Part shown: positions 38,043 through 46,034 of the stretch, in pieces
Position numbering within the stretch: the first letter of the stretch is position 1
Layout: each line of letters begins with the position of its first letter
Source: Desulfobacterales bacterium
GTDB taxonomy: Bacteria; Desulfobacterota; Desulfobacteria; Desulfobacterales; UBA2156
Length of the DNA: 47,669 nt
Assembly: GCA_011049715.1 (NCBI GenBank)
Contig: DRHF01000214.1
Span: 1-47,669 of the forward strand
Direction: 5' to 3'
Notes under the pieces: generated by a model
Databases searched by the model: none
The model's input: the letters and a program-made list of their open reading frames with translations, nothing else
Told to the model about the DNA's origin: nothing
Translations under genes and position numbers: made by a program

Positions 38043-38450
38043 CTACTTTAAATTATCCTTGTAAAATACAAATGATATATCCCTGTTTCCCCCCAGCTGG
38101 GGTGCGGTGACGTTGATGTCGACCTGTTTGGATTCATTGGTCGCATCACCGTCCAGATCCACATCGGTGACGGTCCAGGTCACCGTGTAGGGGGCGGTCG
38201 TATTATCGCTGCCAGATCCTAAAGTGGCATATGGGAGCTCCATCAGCCGTTCCATCTCCCTTTCGGCCAGGGTGGTGGCGTCTGTGATCATTCTGCCCCG
38301 GGTGTTTCCACCAACGGTTTTGTACTGAAGAACGGCCACAGCGCTGATGCCTATGGCGAAAATTGCCACGGCAATCAGAACCTCGATCAGGCTGACCCCT
38401 CGATTATTTTTCAGAAATCTTTTTCTTTTTTGCTTTTTTTCAGCCATCAT
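38043..38450 (-). CDS. pilV: PilV-like minor pilin
   Basis: A 135-residue type IV pilin-like protein. The prepilin peptidase site is G before VSLIEVLIAVAIFAIGISAV (residues ~19-38), class III leader, and the family motif TTLAEREMERLM follows. Minor pilins of this type sit in the assembly-initiating complex. Two consecutive ATGs follow AGGAAAAG. It lies 13 bases after pilW and 16 before pilX. Confidence 0.87.
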   Translation of the reverse strand: MMAEKKQKRKRFLKNNRGVSLIEVLIAVAIFAIGISAVAVLQYKTVGGNTRGRMITDATTLAEREMERLMELPYATLGSGSDNTTAPYTVTWTVTDVDLDGDATNESKQVDINVTAPQLGGNRDISFVFYKDNLK

Positions 38451-38463
38451 GGCTTTTCCTTAA

Positions 38464-39141
38464 TTAAAACCACAGGTTCCGGATCTGGATACGCGTGTTC
38501 AGAATGGGGACATCACCACTACCGGGATCACCAGCATTGGCGCTCAATTTAACCTGCCCAGCCGGGGGTTGTACTGTCATATTTTGTACTAAAACCACTC
38601 GAATATTGGAAAGTTCGGATGCTGAAACCGGCGTTGCGATTTGATTGTCGTCTTCATCCAGGTAGATGAAGACCGGGTCCGCCGGAATAGGAAATGTAAC
38701 ATTTTCGATGACCGGCTGGAAAGATCCGCCGTCGAGTGACTGCTTTAGCTCATTGCCGATGAAATTATAGGAAATATCCTCAAAATTACTGGGAGTCACT
38801 GCCCCGTCTTCATCGCTGTCCATCGTGAAACGGATTTCTTTGTCCTCTGCCTTTATAATCCCGAAATTCCCGCTTAAGGTGGGGTCAAGTCCGGCCATTC
38901 GAATGTCCCTTATCATTAAGTCACCGGCTGCCCGCAGGTCTTGCTGGGCCTCGGCTTTAACTTCTTCGGTGGTGTAAGACTTGGACAGGGTGGTAAAGAG
39001 ACCGACCAAAGCGGCGAGCATCACCGAGATCATGGCGATGACCACTAAGAGTTCGACCAACGTAAAACCAGCACTGCGGTTCCGGGGTCGCCCTCGGTAT
39101 CTCCATTTTTTTCTCAATTCCCTGACGAACGTTATAATCAT
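38464..39141 (-). CDS. pilW: PilW-like minor pilin
   Basis: A 225-residue prepilin-like protein. A basic leader of about 25 residues ends at G before FTLVELLVVIAMISVMLAAL, the prepilin peptidase cleavage and hydrophobic segment. LRAAGDLMIRDIRMAGLDP is the PilW signature. ATG 39141 is preferred over the upstream TTG 39147 because AAGGA is well spaced for it. The C-terminal half is beta-rich. Confidence 0.87.
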   Translation of the reverse strand: MIITFVRELRKKWRYRGRPRNRSAGFTLVELLVVIAMISVMLAALVGLFTTLSKSYTTEEVKAEAQQDLRAAGDLMIRDIRMAGLDPTLSGNFGIIKAEDKEIRFTMDSDEDGAVTPSNFEDISYNFIGNELKQSLDGGSFQPVIENVTFPIPADPVFIYLDEDDNQIATPVSASELSNIRVVLVQNMTVQPPAGQVKLSANAGDPGSGDVPILNTRIQIRNLWF

Positions 39142-39186
39142 TTTCAAATCCTTCGTTTTGGAGAGCGTCGTTTCACATACCGTCTA

Positions 39187-39666
39187 TTAATTATATTGTA
39201 ACCTGATCCTGCCAACTATACTGAGGACTATCTGACGCTGGTTTCCGCTCGAGTCGGTAAGTACAACGGTTCCGAAGCCCACCGGACGTCCCCTTCCATT
39301 GAACCAGATCTGATTGCCAAAATTGTTGCTTGCTGTCACACCCGCCACCAGCTGGCGATTTCTTAGGAGAATTTCACTCCCATTCTGTATTCCGTCATCA
39401 GCAATGCCGCCTCCGGCGCCATTATCAATAAAGATCGTATAACCGCTGGTTGTGAGTAATGCCGCAACATACGCGTTCTCCTTAATCGCCTGCATCTTGG
39501 CCATTTCCAGATCACCCCTTAAATTGGTGGCCGCGCCGTTTATTTTGGCGTTTGCTCGCCAGGCGAGCCAACCAGGGATAGCAAGGGCGGCCAAAATGCC
39601 GGCAATGGCGATGACAATCATCAGTTCAAGCAATGTAAATCCTTTATTTCTATAAATTGTTTTCAT
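39187..39666 (-). CDS. fimT: FimT/GspH-like minor pilin
   Basis: A 159-residue prepilin with class III leader: NKG before FTLLELMIVIAIAGILAALA, then a domain with NLRGDLEMAKMQAIKEN as in FimT/GspH. The C-terminus (IVLSIVGRIRLQ) is the GspH-type final strand. ATG 39666 has GAGGGAAG upstream. It is probably the first pilin gene of the operon after the DUF4124 gene and a 340-base gap. Confidence 0.86.
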   Translation of the reverse strand: MKTIYRNKGFTLLELMIVIAIAGILAALAIPGWLAWRANAKINGAATNLRGDLEMAKMQAIKENAYVAALLTTSGYTIFIDNGAGGGIADDGIQNGSEILLRNRQLVAGVTASNNFGNQIWFNGRGRPVGFGTVVLTDSSGNQRQIVLSIVGRIRLQYN

Positions 39667-40006
39667 TCTTCTTCCCTCGTTAAGCAGCAAAAAGTATGCC
39701 ATGGATTGAAAAAGGAAATAAAAATCGATCCATATTTTATTTAAAAACAAAAACAGGTTTATATCTATCTAAAATAACTGATAAAATTTTAATCGATTGA
39801 AAAATTGTTTGTTGCATTGGCATAGAGCCATCTCTGAAATTAAAACTACAAAATATGACTTTTTTTGGAAATAATTAAAATTTTTAATAGAACTATTAAA
39901 TTATTTTATAGTTGCTTTCAATTACAACCGCTGCAACATGATGACTTTTGTGATGGATTCGGGGTGACGCCGTGGAGGAGAGTTTCGATAAACGATGATC
40001 TAAAAA
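39667..40006. other. AT-rich gap upstream of fimT, no gene seen
   Basis: This 340-base stretch is very AT-rich and has no credible frame. It should hold the fimT promoter on the minus strand. I looked for a sigma-54 site (GG-N10-GC), as often used by pilins, but TGGC and TGC there have the wrong spacing. Confidence 0.5.
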
Positions 40007-40525
40007 CTATTTTTTTTGCATTTTTTCCAATTTCTTTTCCAAAATCTGTTTGACCTCTGAATTATATTTAACAATCCGCGCGTCGAGTGCCCTTCTCTTT
40101 TTTGCGTATCCCGCTGTTTTTTCATTAAATGCCAACACACTTTTATTAAACTTTTGAATCAGAACGCGTGTTTTGGCTTTTTTTGAGGCCTCGGACAATG
40201 CGTCTTGCTCTTTCATCATTGCTTCGTATTCTTTCTCTAACTCCAGCTTTTCCTTATCGAGTTGGATTTTTATCTGATCCAGTTCTGCTGTGGAGTCCTG
40301 AACGGTCTTTTCCTTTTCGGCGTCAGATATATCCGTTTTCTCTTCAGGTATCCCTTTGGATTCCATGTAGGTTTTGGCCTTTGGGCGTTGTTCCACAGGC
40401 ACCTGGCCAAGATCATCTGTAAATTTTACATTGCCGCTTTTATCCACGTATCTGTAAAATTCGCCCAAAACCGGCGTGGACATAAAGATGATAACCAGAC
40501 AAATTGACCATCTCATTTTTTTCAT
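40007..40525 (-). CDS. DUF4124-domain protein with coiled coil, exported
   Basis: A 172-residue protein with signal peptide (about 1-21, ending PVLGEF). The DUF4124 pattern FYRYVDKSGNVKFTDDL is near the N-terminus. Then a long charged helical region (about 65-165, KEKLELEKEYEAM) likely forms a coiled coil. Function is unknown. ATG 40525 has GGGGGAAAC upstream. It is upstream of the minor pilins on the same strand but separated by 340 bases; association with the pilus is only suggested. Confidence 0.8.
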   Translation of the reverse strand: MKKMRWSICLVIIFMSTPVLGEFYRYVDKSGNVKFTDDLGQVPVEQRPKAKTYMESKGIPEEKTDISDAEKEKTVQDSTAELDQIKIQLDKEKLELEKEYEAMMKEQDALSEASKKAKTRVLIQKFNKSVLAFNEKTAGYAKKRRALDARIVKYNSEVKQILEKKLEKMQKK

Positions 40526-40689
40526 CGTTTCCCCCTTCTTCCAAATCTTAAGATTCACCGATCTGGATATACCGGAAAAGTGGCTTAAAATTTCAAAGTT
40601 GAAAGTGAATTTAGTTCACTTTTAACTTCATGTGTAAATATGAATCTCTGTGTTATTACTCAGCGCCTAATTTTAAACTACATTTGTTT

Positions 40690-40717
40690 TATATAACTTA
40701 TCAGACAGTTATGTCAA
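40690..40717 (-). promoter_or_regulatory. Candidate promoter for the DUF4124 gene
   Basis: On the minus strand TTGACA (40717-40712) is followed after 16 bases by TATATA (40695-40690). The predicted leader is about 160 bases. The rest of the 377-base gap from 40526 to 40902 is AT-rich, without a credible gene. Confidence 0.5.
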
Positions 40718-40902
40718 GTAGGGGCTTTTTGACCCAGCAATTCTCGGTGAACATACAAAGTGGTTAATAAAGTGGGTTTCAGCGAAGTCATTTTTTCAGA
40801 AAAATCATAACATATTGAAATAATTATAAATATTTGCCTAGACTTTTGTCCCTACATGTTGTATACATATCATTATGTTATACAATATGCAGGGGATTTA
40901 AA

Positions 40903-41254
40903 GTGCATCTCAAAAAACATCTTAGCTTCAGCGCCCTCAGAAAGGCACTGTCTGGTCGATTTAATCAAATCGACGATTTCCGCCAAAACGGAAAAGTCGA
41001 CTACCCCCTGCATGATTGCCTGATGAGCGGCTTTGCCATGATGTTTTTTCAAGACCCCTCTTTACTCGACTTCCAATAGCGCATGCAAGATAGCATTGAA
41101 CAGAGTAATCTTACTACCGTTTTTGATGTCAGTGACATTCCCAAAGACACTCAAATGAGAGATGTCCTCGATCTGGTGCCACCACAAACAATAGCGCCGG
41201 TTTTCCCTGATTTTTTCAACAAGCTCCAACGCGGTAAACAGCTTACCCACTTTC
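40903..41254 (+). pseudogene. Truncated transposase (IS4-like/ISNCY type) with internal stop
   Basis: The frame starts at GTG 40903 with GGGGA upstream and reads LSFSALRKALSGRFNQIDDF, then DCLMSGFAMMFFQDPSLLDF, the N-terminal signature of a DDE transposase type common in Desulfobacterota. An in-frame TAG (41077-41079) breaks it; the same frame resumes with SIEQSNLTTVFDVSDIPKD and QLQ-like FFNKLQRGKQL. Homology ends near 41254, where it runs into cinA. The catalytic domain is missing, so the element is dead. Terminal repeats are not recognisable. Confidence 0.75.
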
Positions 41255-41734
41255 AGTGGAGGCCTCCTCAGAAGGCAAAAATCTTCCATTGCAGTTGCAG
41301 AAAGCTGTACCGGAGGTCTTGTTGCACATTGGCTGACCGATTCACCGGGTGCATCAGATTATTGCATTTTTTCAGGCGTGACATATTCGAATAGGGCAAA
41401 GATCGATCTTCTCGGCGTGTTGTCCGAAACCATTGAACGGTTCGGAACCGTACATGAAGAGACCGCAAAAGAGATGGCAAAAGGCGTGCGCCGAATTACC
41501 GGAGCTACCTATGGCCTTTCCATCAGCGGTATTGCGGGACCTGATGGCGGTACCGAAGCAAAACCTGTCGGAACCGTCTGTATCGGGCTAGCTGCACCGG
41601 ACGGGGTGGAGGGACGACGTTTCAATTTTTCTTTTGGGAAACGATCGATGAATAAGGTTATTTTTGCTGAAATCGCATTGGATCTGCTTCGGATAAAACT
41701 TTTGAAAGCGGATCAAACAGAGACAATTTCTTAA
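41255..41734 (+). pseudogene. cinA C-terminal fragment (NMN deamidase domain) fused behind transposase remnant
   Basis: Continuous frame from about 41255 reads GGLLRRQKSSIAVAESCTGG, then the PncC/CinA domain with SGVTYSNRAKIDLLGV, ISGIAGPDGGTEAKPVGTV and GKRSMNKVIFAEIALDLL. The domain normally deamidates NMN to NaMN. The N-terminal MoCF-like half (about 250 residues) is missing, replaced by the transposase remnant in another frame. No start codon precedes the SCTGG motif; the first start-like codon in frame, GTG 41378, is after it. The frame has no stops, so the decay is recent, or a start exists that I cannot see. Confidence 0.75.
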
Positions 41735-42119
41735 CGCGATGTCCACAAGAAGCGTTTTTCAAAGATGGTAAAATGTCCCGCAAAACCGGTCCCACGTGGA
41801 GGCTCTGACATTTTGGCGCTTAAATTCAAGCCAACCAGCGGCCACATCTGAAAATATGGGGACATTTTTAGACGGCATCCACATTCTTTTTTCAACTTGA
41901 TCCTCAATCTCTCTTAGCACTTTCCTTGACTACCGGCCCGGAACCTCACAATTCCGGGTATCTTCAAGCGCTCTTATTTCCGGGTTCTTTTTCATGGGTC
42001 TATGTTCGGAGGATTAAAATGATACTAAATATAAATAATCTATTTAAATATAATATTATATTAGTTACGTTGTAAGATAAAAATTGTTATTTGGTATAAA
42101 AAAGTTTATATTTAAAAAT
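41735..42119. repeat. Non-coding gap with inverted repeats
   Basis: No gene is seen. AAAATGTCCC (41770-41779) and GGGACATTTT (41858-41867) are exact inverses 78 bases apart and may be ends of a lost small element. CCCGGAA (41937-41943) and TTCCGGG (41952-41958) form a perfect hairpin that could end the cinA transcript. The last 120 bases are strongly AT-rich. Confidence 0.5.
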
Positions 42120-42290
42120 ATGAAAGTACCAGTGAATATCAGAATGCCGGAAGAAATGAAAAAAGCTATAGAGAAAATTGCCGCTAATGAATTCCGTTCT
42201 CTGAATAGTGTGATCCTTCAATATTTGGATAAACAGTTGAGAGATAAGGGCATTGAATGGCAATCCAAGAATAAAAGCCAGATAAAATAG
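42120..42290 (+). CDS. Small Arc-like ribbon-helix-helix DNA-binding protein
   Basis: A 56-residue protein from ATG 42120. VPVNIRMPEEMKKAIEKIA fits the ribbon strand and first helix of the Arc/MetJ-type fold, and FRSLNSVILQYL the second helix. Such proteins are dimeric repressors of phage or toxin-antitoxin operons. No ribosome site is visible before the ATG in the AT-rich leader. The AT-rich upstream block and the recombinase-like scrap after it suggest mobile-element origin. Confidence 0.65.
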   Translation: MKVPVNIRMPEEMKKAIEKIAANEFRSLNSVILQYLDKQLRDKGIEWQSKNKSQIK

Positions 42291-42325
42291 AGCTTTTTGT
42301 ATTCCTGGAGATCCCCGGGGGATAG

Positions 42326-42602
42326 GCCATTATTAAAACGGTTAACGAGCTGTACGATAACGGTACACGTCTTTATGGTATGGTGAAGTCTCTTAACGAC
42401 CAGGGCAAGAATAAAAGGAACGGAAAACCCTGGACACCGACCCAGGTCAAAAGGCTTATAACGGATTACCGGTCCGCCGGAGTTTAAAGAGGCGGTAAAA
42501 CGGACCAAAGACACAGAGCCCGAGCTGGAAGCCATTATAAACAAAAACAACACCGGGGAACTGGATCCGGAGAGAATCATTGACCACCTGAAAGAGGATT
42601 AA
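42326..42602 (+). pseudogene. Frameshifted recombinase-like remnant
   Basis: After a TAG at 42323 the frame reads VNELYDNGTRLYGMVKSLND and NGKPWTPTQVKRLI, which resembles the helix-turn-helix segment near the end of the serine recombinase core and related phage proteins. This frame stops at about 42487. A second frame continues with PEFKEAVKRTKDTEPELEAI and ends LDPERIIDHLKED at 42602, so one frameshift seems to split a former gene. No start is found. A perfect palindrome, ATCCCC-G-GGGGAT, lies directly before it (42311-42323). Confidence 0.4.
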
Positions 42603-42637
42603 AAACATGAACATGATCAGATTGAAAGGAGGGTGCC

Positions 42638-42823
42638 ATGAGAAAGGGGGGTGTGAGAAAGTTTACAATACAGTTATTTCAGCTTCTCCTAGCCATTTTT
42701 ATCATATATGCAATGTTTTATGTTTTTCCTGATAATTTATGGGTATCGCTTTTCAGTCTTGTTTACATGTTTTTAATCGGAAGGTGGAAAAAAGCCCCTA
42801 GGCAAGGGCCAACCAAATTTTGA
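42638..42823 (+). CDS. Small membrane protein
   Basis: A 61-residue protein with a basic N-terminus (MRKGGVRK), one or two membrane segments (LFQLLLAIFIIYAMFYVF and WVSLFSLVYMFLIG) and a basic tail. AAAGGAGGG is a strong ribosome site four bases before ATG 42638, which supports a real gene. I do not recognise it. It lies in an accessory region. Confidence 0.55.
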   Translation: MRKGGVRKFTIQLFQLLLAIFIIYAMFYVFPDNLWVSLFSLVYMFLIGRWKKAPRQGPTKF

Positions 42824-42860
42824 CCACAGATGTCTACAACTGACTACAACTGACCACAAA
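42821..42860. repeat. Four tandem 10-bp repeats
   Basis: Units TGACCACAGA, TGTCTACAAC, TGACTACAAC, TGACCACAAA run head to tail. The consensus is TGACYACAAM. The period of about one helical turn would put the same DNA face in register for a binding protein. The first unit overlaps the stop codon of the membrane-protein gene. Confidence 0.6.
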
Positions 42861-42942
42861 GGGAAGGGCAGAGGATGCCTGAAATCTGTATAGAAGTGTA
42901 TCGGAAGGGCCTGTTTTTGTATATTCTTGTATACTTCAAAAG

Positions 42943-43031
42943 AAAAGCCCCTGATCGATAGGAGACCAGAGGCTTTTGAAAGAGGTACAAAAGGTATAAC
43001 CGAGGTTAATGTGAGAGTGCATCAACCTCAT
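42943..43031 (-). ncRNA. Candidate short transcript (about 80-90 nt) with terminator
   Basis: A strong minus-strand promoter (43065-43038) predicts a start at about 43031. A hairpin AAAAGCC-CTG / CAG-GGCTTTT (42943-42977) with TTTTCTTTT after it on the minus strand would end the RNA. The product could be a small RNA or a leaderless 31-codon message starting exactly at the ATG 43031-43029 and ending TGA just past the hairpin. No homology is known to me. Confidence 0.35.
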
Positions 43032-43037
43032 CCACCC

Positions 43038-43065
43038 AATATAATTCCACATTGTGGAATGTCAA
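43038..43065 (-). promoter_or_regulatory. Strong minus-strand promoter enclosing a perfect palindrome
   Basis: TTGACA (43065-43060), a 16-base spacer, then TATATT (43043-43038). The spacer is filled by the palindrome ATTCCACA-T-TGTGGAAT (43044-43060, read on plus), typical of HTH repressor operators. The likely binder is an XRE-like regulator of the decayed ImmA/PIN module nearby, now not seen. Confidence 0.55.
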
Positions 43066-43083
43066 GAAGAGATTAAATAAAGA

Positions 43084-43233
43084 ATGTCGAAGCAATATCC
43101 GGAGTGTCCATTGTATAATCATGTTACCTGCAGGGAGCTTGATAATAAGAAAGTTTGCGCTCTTGTCCGAAAGGATAGGGTCTGTCTCCGGGAACACCAG
43201 AAGCGGAAGAAGAAAAAGGCTGTAAGTACTTGA
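43084..43233 (+). CDS. Small Cys-rich basic hypothetical protein
   Basis: A 49-residue protein with four spaced cysteines (CPLYNHVTCRELDNKKVCAL then VRKDRVC) followed by a highly basic tail. The spacing would allow a zinc site. I do not recognise it with certainty, though small proteins of this look occur in phage-like islands. The ATG follows the operator palindrome by 23 bases; the ribosome site AAGAAGAG is far. A chance frame is possible. Confidence 0.45.
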   Translation: MSKQYPECPLYNHVTCRELDNKKVCALVRKDRVCLREHQKRKKKKAVST

Positions 43234-43281
43234 TTACACGTGAAGGGGAAACCATTGAACCTAACTGCACATATCCGGTGC

Positions 43282-43515
43282 CTAAAAGGCGAGGTAAAGG
43301 CAGCTAATCTCTTTAATTTTGCCTTCATCTATCAGGCTTTTTAAGTCGATAGATTCAGGAATTTTACTTTCTTGGATGGAATAAAAGAGGGATTCGTCAT
43401 GAGCAACAATTGATGAAACCGTTATTTCGGCTTTTTCTATGATATTTTCCCAAATCCCAAGTTTGTGTGCCTCTATGACTATACATGCATCAAGCAGCAC
43501 GCACTTCGGCATCAT
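43282..43515 (-). CDS. Short PIN-like protein, probably truncated
   Basis: From ATG 43515 the protein has 77 residues: CVLLDACIVIEAHKLGIWE is a PIN-type first strand with its Asp, and AEITVSSIVAHDESLF the next element. PIN domains need about 130 residues, so the C-terminal acidic residues are missing and activity is doubtful. It overlaps the upstream ImmA-like frame by about 25 bases, suggesting a former two-gene operon. Confidence 0.5.
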   Translation of the reverse strand: MMPKCVLLDACIVIEAHKLGIWENIIEKAEITVSSIVAHDESLFYSIQESKIPESIDLKSLIDEGKIKEISCLYLAF

Positions 43516-44018
43516 ACCCTTCTTGGTCATTTAAACCGTATTCCCTAAGGGTAGAGTTCAAATCAATAAGACTTGTATCTAATAATTTAGCTAATTTAGA
43601 TTTTGAAAGTTTTCCTTTTTGATAGGCTACAAATGCCAATCTAACGAAACCTTCTGGAAATTGTGGCGGCTGCCACCAGCGCTGTGACATCGTGGAACGA
43701 TCTATTTCTCTAAATAACCTATCCTTGAGAAGTTTTTCGAGAGATTCTTTAGTAATTCTTTTAATATTCAAAAGTCTGTAAAGGAGGGCTTCAGGAGATA
43801 CATCAAAAAAACGGGCAATTTCAATTAAATCAGCATAGATTATTTTTCTTTTTACAACGAATGTATCGAATTCTACGGCCACAGCATCACTGGGGAATAA
43901 TAAGCTGGAAGCAAATGCACTTGCTTTTTTTTCTAAATCCTCCCACAATCCTTATAGAAATAGCCTTTTAGAGGTGAATATCCATGAAGAATTGCGCCCA
44001 TGTATGATGTTTTTCATG
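43490..44018 (-). pseudogene. ImmA/IrrE-like metallopeptidase remnant
   Basis: The open frame 43948-43490 reads EKKASAFASSLLFPSDAVAV, the segment following the HExxH motif in ImmA/IrrE peptidases, then a helical C-terminus with SPEALLYRLLNIKRI and ERWWQ-like SQRWWQPPQFPEG. The frame starts after a TAA, and upstream in another frame HEKHH (44004-44018) gives an HExxH motif 28 codons before, ending at a stop at 43968. A single frameshift would join them. The N-terminal part is missing. These peptidases normally cleave phage-type repressors. Confidence 0.5.
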
Positions 44019-44038
44019 AAAAAAATGCATAGGTTTTT

Positions 44039-45943
44039 TTATGAAACGTTATCCATTAAAAAAACATTGATATGTCCATTCTTGTCCTGTTTGGCCTTCA
44101 ACTGTTCTTCCAGAGACTTTGTAATCTTCAGGGCTCTGTCCACATGTTCGGTCTGAACAAGGTTTTCCCTGCTCTCGATCGCGATATCACCGGCCGCTCT
44201 CACCAGGCCTCCAAGTTCGCGGAGATGGAGGGTCAGGTGCTTCGGTTTTCCTGAACGTCTCATGGCCTGCCTGATTACTGCATCAACGGCATCCCTGGTG
44301 AAATGGGGAATCTTGCCATCCTTGACTATTTCCTGTGTAACAAAACGTACAAGGTGATTTCTGTTTTCATCAGAATCGGCCATACAGTTTGATGTCACTA
44401 TTTCGTATCCATACCCCCTGATCCTTGAGCGTAGTGCGGGGTGCATCTTTTTAACATCGTCCATATTTCCAGCCAGAACAAGAACAAAGTCACATGGAAC
44501 CGGCTCTGTTCTTACCATGCTTCCGCTGCTGCCCGGTGACCTTCCCGTAATAGGGAGCTGCTTTTCCTGGATGGCGGTCAAAAGCTGCTGCTGGCTCTCT
44601 ATGCTGAGCGTACTTACTTCATCTATAAAGAGAATGCCCCCATGTGCCAGATGAATTGCACCCGCTTCTACGAGCTGGTGGGGAGGCGCTTCCTTTCCCC
44701 CGCTCTGGAACGGGTCATGGCGCACATCCCCGAGCAATGCCCCTGCATGAAACCCTGTTGCATCGATAAACGGGGCAGGCCCTACCGGCGAATGAACGGT
44801 AAGGAGCTTTGGTTCCTTTATTTTGCCGGCAGGAACAAGCCTGCGACGTACCCATAAGAGAAAGAGAAACAATGCGAATGTGCCCACGAAATAAATGACA
44901 CTTTTCTGGGCATAACTCATCGCCAATCCAGCAATCCCCAACCCAACAAAGATGACCCACCAGATATAGCTGATATATGTGCAGGATTGTCTATGGGCTT
45001 CACGAATCTTTTCGATATACTTCGGTCCCTTGCCGGCCTGCATATGGCTGATAAGGGGATTGATCGGTTGTGCCGGATTGGGAAGGACCAGAATATCTTC
45101 AAGACTCCTGCCAGAAAGCATCTGTGCCATCGCAGAGGCAAGCATGCTCTTGCCGGTGCCCGAGTCCCCGATCATAAGCACGAACCGGCTCTGTTTGGCA
45201 GCAAGTCTGATAATCTCAACGGCCCTGCCCTGCCCGATAACCTGGCTTATTAAGTTTGTAGAGACAGGGATCTCTTCAGTTGTCTTCCAGCCTTCAAGAA
45301 TGGCCGTGTCAGTTGCATGATCGGTAGAATCTGTAGAATCGGTTTTTCCATCTATACGGACGGCATGATACCTGAGATTGGCATTGCCCGAGGAGATCCA
45401 TTCATTTTTTAATCTCTCTGCAGCTTCCGGAAAATCCTTCTTCAGTTCTATCCCGACAACTTTGCTTCCTATAGTACGATAGGGCTCAGCAACAGGACGG
45501 GACGCTGCAGCTCTTAGCAGCGACAGGGCAACGATCAGTTGTTCCTGATCTCTGCGCCAGAGCACGATAGCACTATGGAGAACCGCCTTTTGCAAGGCTT
45601 TGGCAGCCTCACGGTCAGCAATAATTTTTTCATAAAAGTTGATTATGGCAGGATGTTTCTCAATAAGCATTGCAAGTCCGTGAGAAGCACCTTCACGGAC
45701 ATTGCGCTTAATATCCTGGGCCAGATTGCAGAGTAATGAACATGCATCGTCCTGGGGAAGCAAATTAGCCGCATTCCGGGCAGCTACCCATCTTGCCTGC
45801 CATACAGGATGCTGGGCAAGCTCGAGTATATCGCCCGAGTTCTGAACAAGCCTGTGTCGGAGTAGCGGCAAAAGCGCCAGATCCACAGAAGGACTATCTG
45901 CCTTTTTTACCATCTGAAGTATGAGTTTTTGAAAAATGTTCAA
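44039..45943 (-). CDS. LonB-like membrane AAA+ ATPase without protease domain, HEAT-like N-terminus
   Basis: 634 residues. Residues ~20-150 are repeated helices like HEAT repeats ([18 protein letters not shown]). [13 protein letters not shown] linker precedes a AAA+ module of archaeal LonB type: [20 protein letters not shown], Walker A GDSGTGKS (259-266; Ser for the usual Pro), [10 protein letters not shown], two membrane helices (~323-343, 347-366), Walker B GGILFIDE (435-442), sensor AGNMDD, finger LRSRI. It stops just after [15 protein letters not shown] and EEQLKAKQ, so the Ser-Lys Lon peptidase domain is absent. The start is TTG 45943 or ATG 45913; neither has a good ribosome site. Confidence 0.8.
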   Translation of the reverse strand: MNIFQKLILQMVKKADSPSVDLALLPLLRHRLVQNSGDILELAQHPVWQARWVAARNAANLLPQDDACSLLCNLAQDIKRNVREGASHGLAMLIEKHPAIINFYEKIIADREAAKALQKAVLHSAIVLWRRDQEQLIVALSLLRAAASRPVAEPYRTIGSKVVGIELKKDFPEAAERLKNEWISSGNANLRYHAVRIDGKTDSTDSTDHATDTAILEGWKTTEEIPVSTNLISQVIGQGRAVEIIRLAAKQSRFVLMIGDSGTGKSMLASAMAQMLSGRSLEDILVLPNPAQPINPLISHMQAGKGPKYIEKIREAHRQSCTYISYIWWVIFVGLGIAGLAMSYAQKSVIYFVGTFALFLFLLWVRRRLVPAGKIKEPKLLTVHSPVGPAPFIDATGFHAGALLGDVRHDPFQSGGKEAPPHQLVEAGAIHLAHGGILFIDEVSTLSIESQQQLLTAIQEKQLPITGRSPGSSGSMVRTEPVPCDFVLVLAGNMDDVKKMHPALRSRIRGYGYEIVTSNCMADSDENRNHLVRFVTQEIVKDGKIPHFTRDAVDAVIRQAMRRSGKPKHLTLHLRELGGLVRAAGDIAIESRENLVQTEHVDRALKITKSLEEQLKAKQDKNGHINVFLMDNVS

Positions 45944-46034
45944 TTTAGTAAGCTACCCCGGACTCTCTTATCATTCCAGGATTCCCGTTGCAGGAATCCA
46001 GCTGAAAATATTTAGGCGTATCAGGTTTTTAGGA

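Noticed and set aside
39760-39860. Sigma-54 promoter for fimT
   Set aside because: TGGC and TGC elements are 12 rather than 10 bases apart.
40954-40973. GTCGATTT-aatc-AAATCGAC palindrome
   Set aside because: It lies inside the transposase frame where codons explain it; no sign of a separate function.
43203-43306. Second plus-strand frame overlapping the Cys-rich small gene
   Set aside because: It has no start codon after an upstream TAG and no recognisable pattern.
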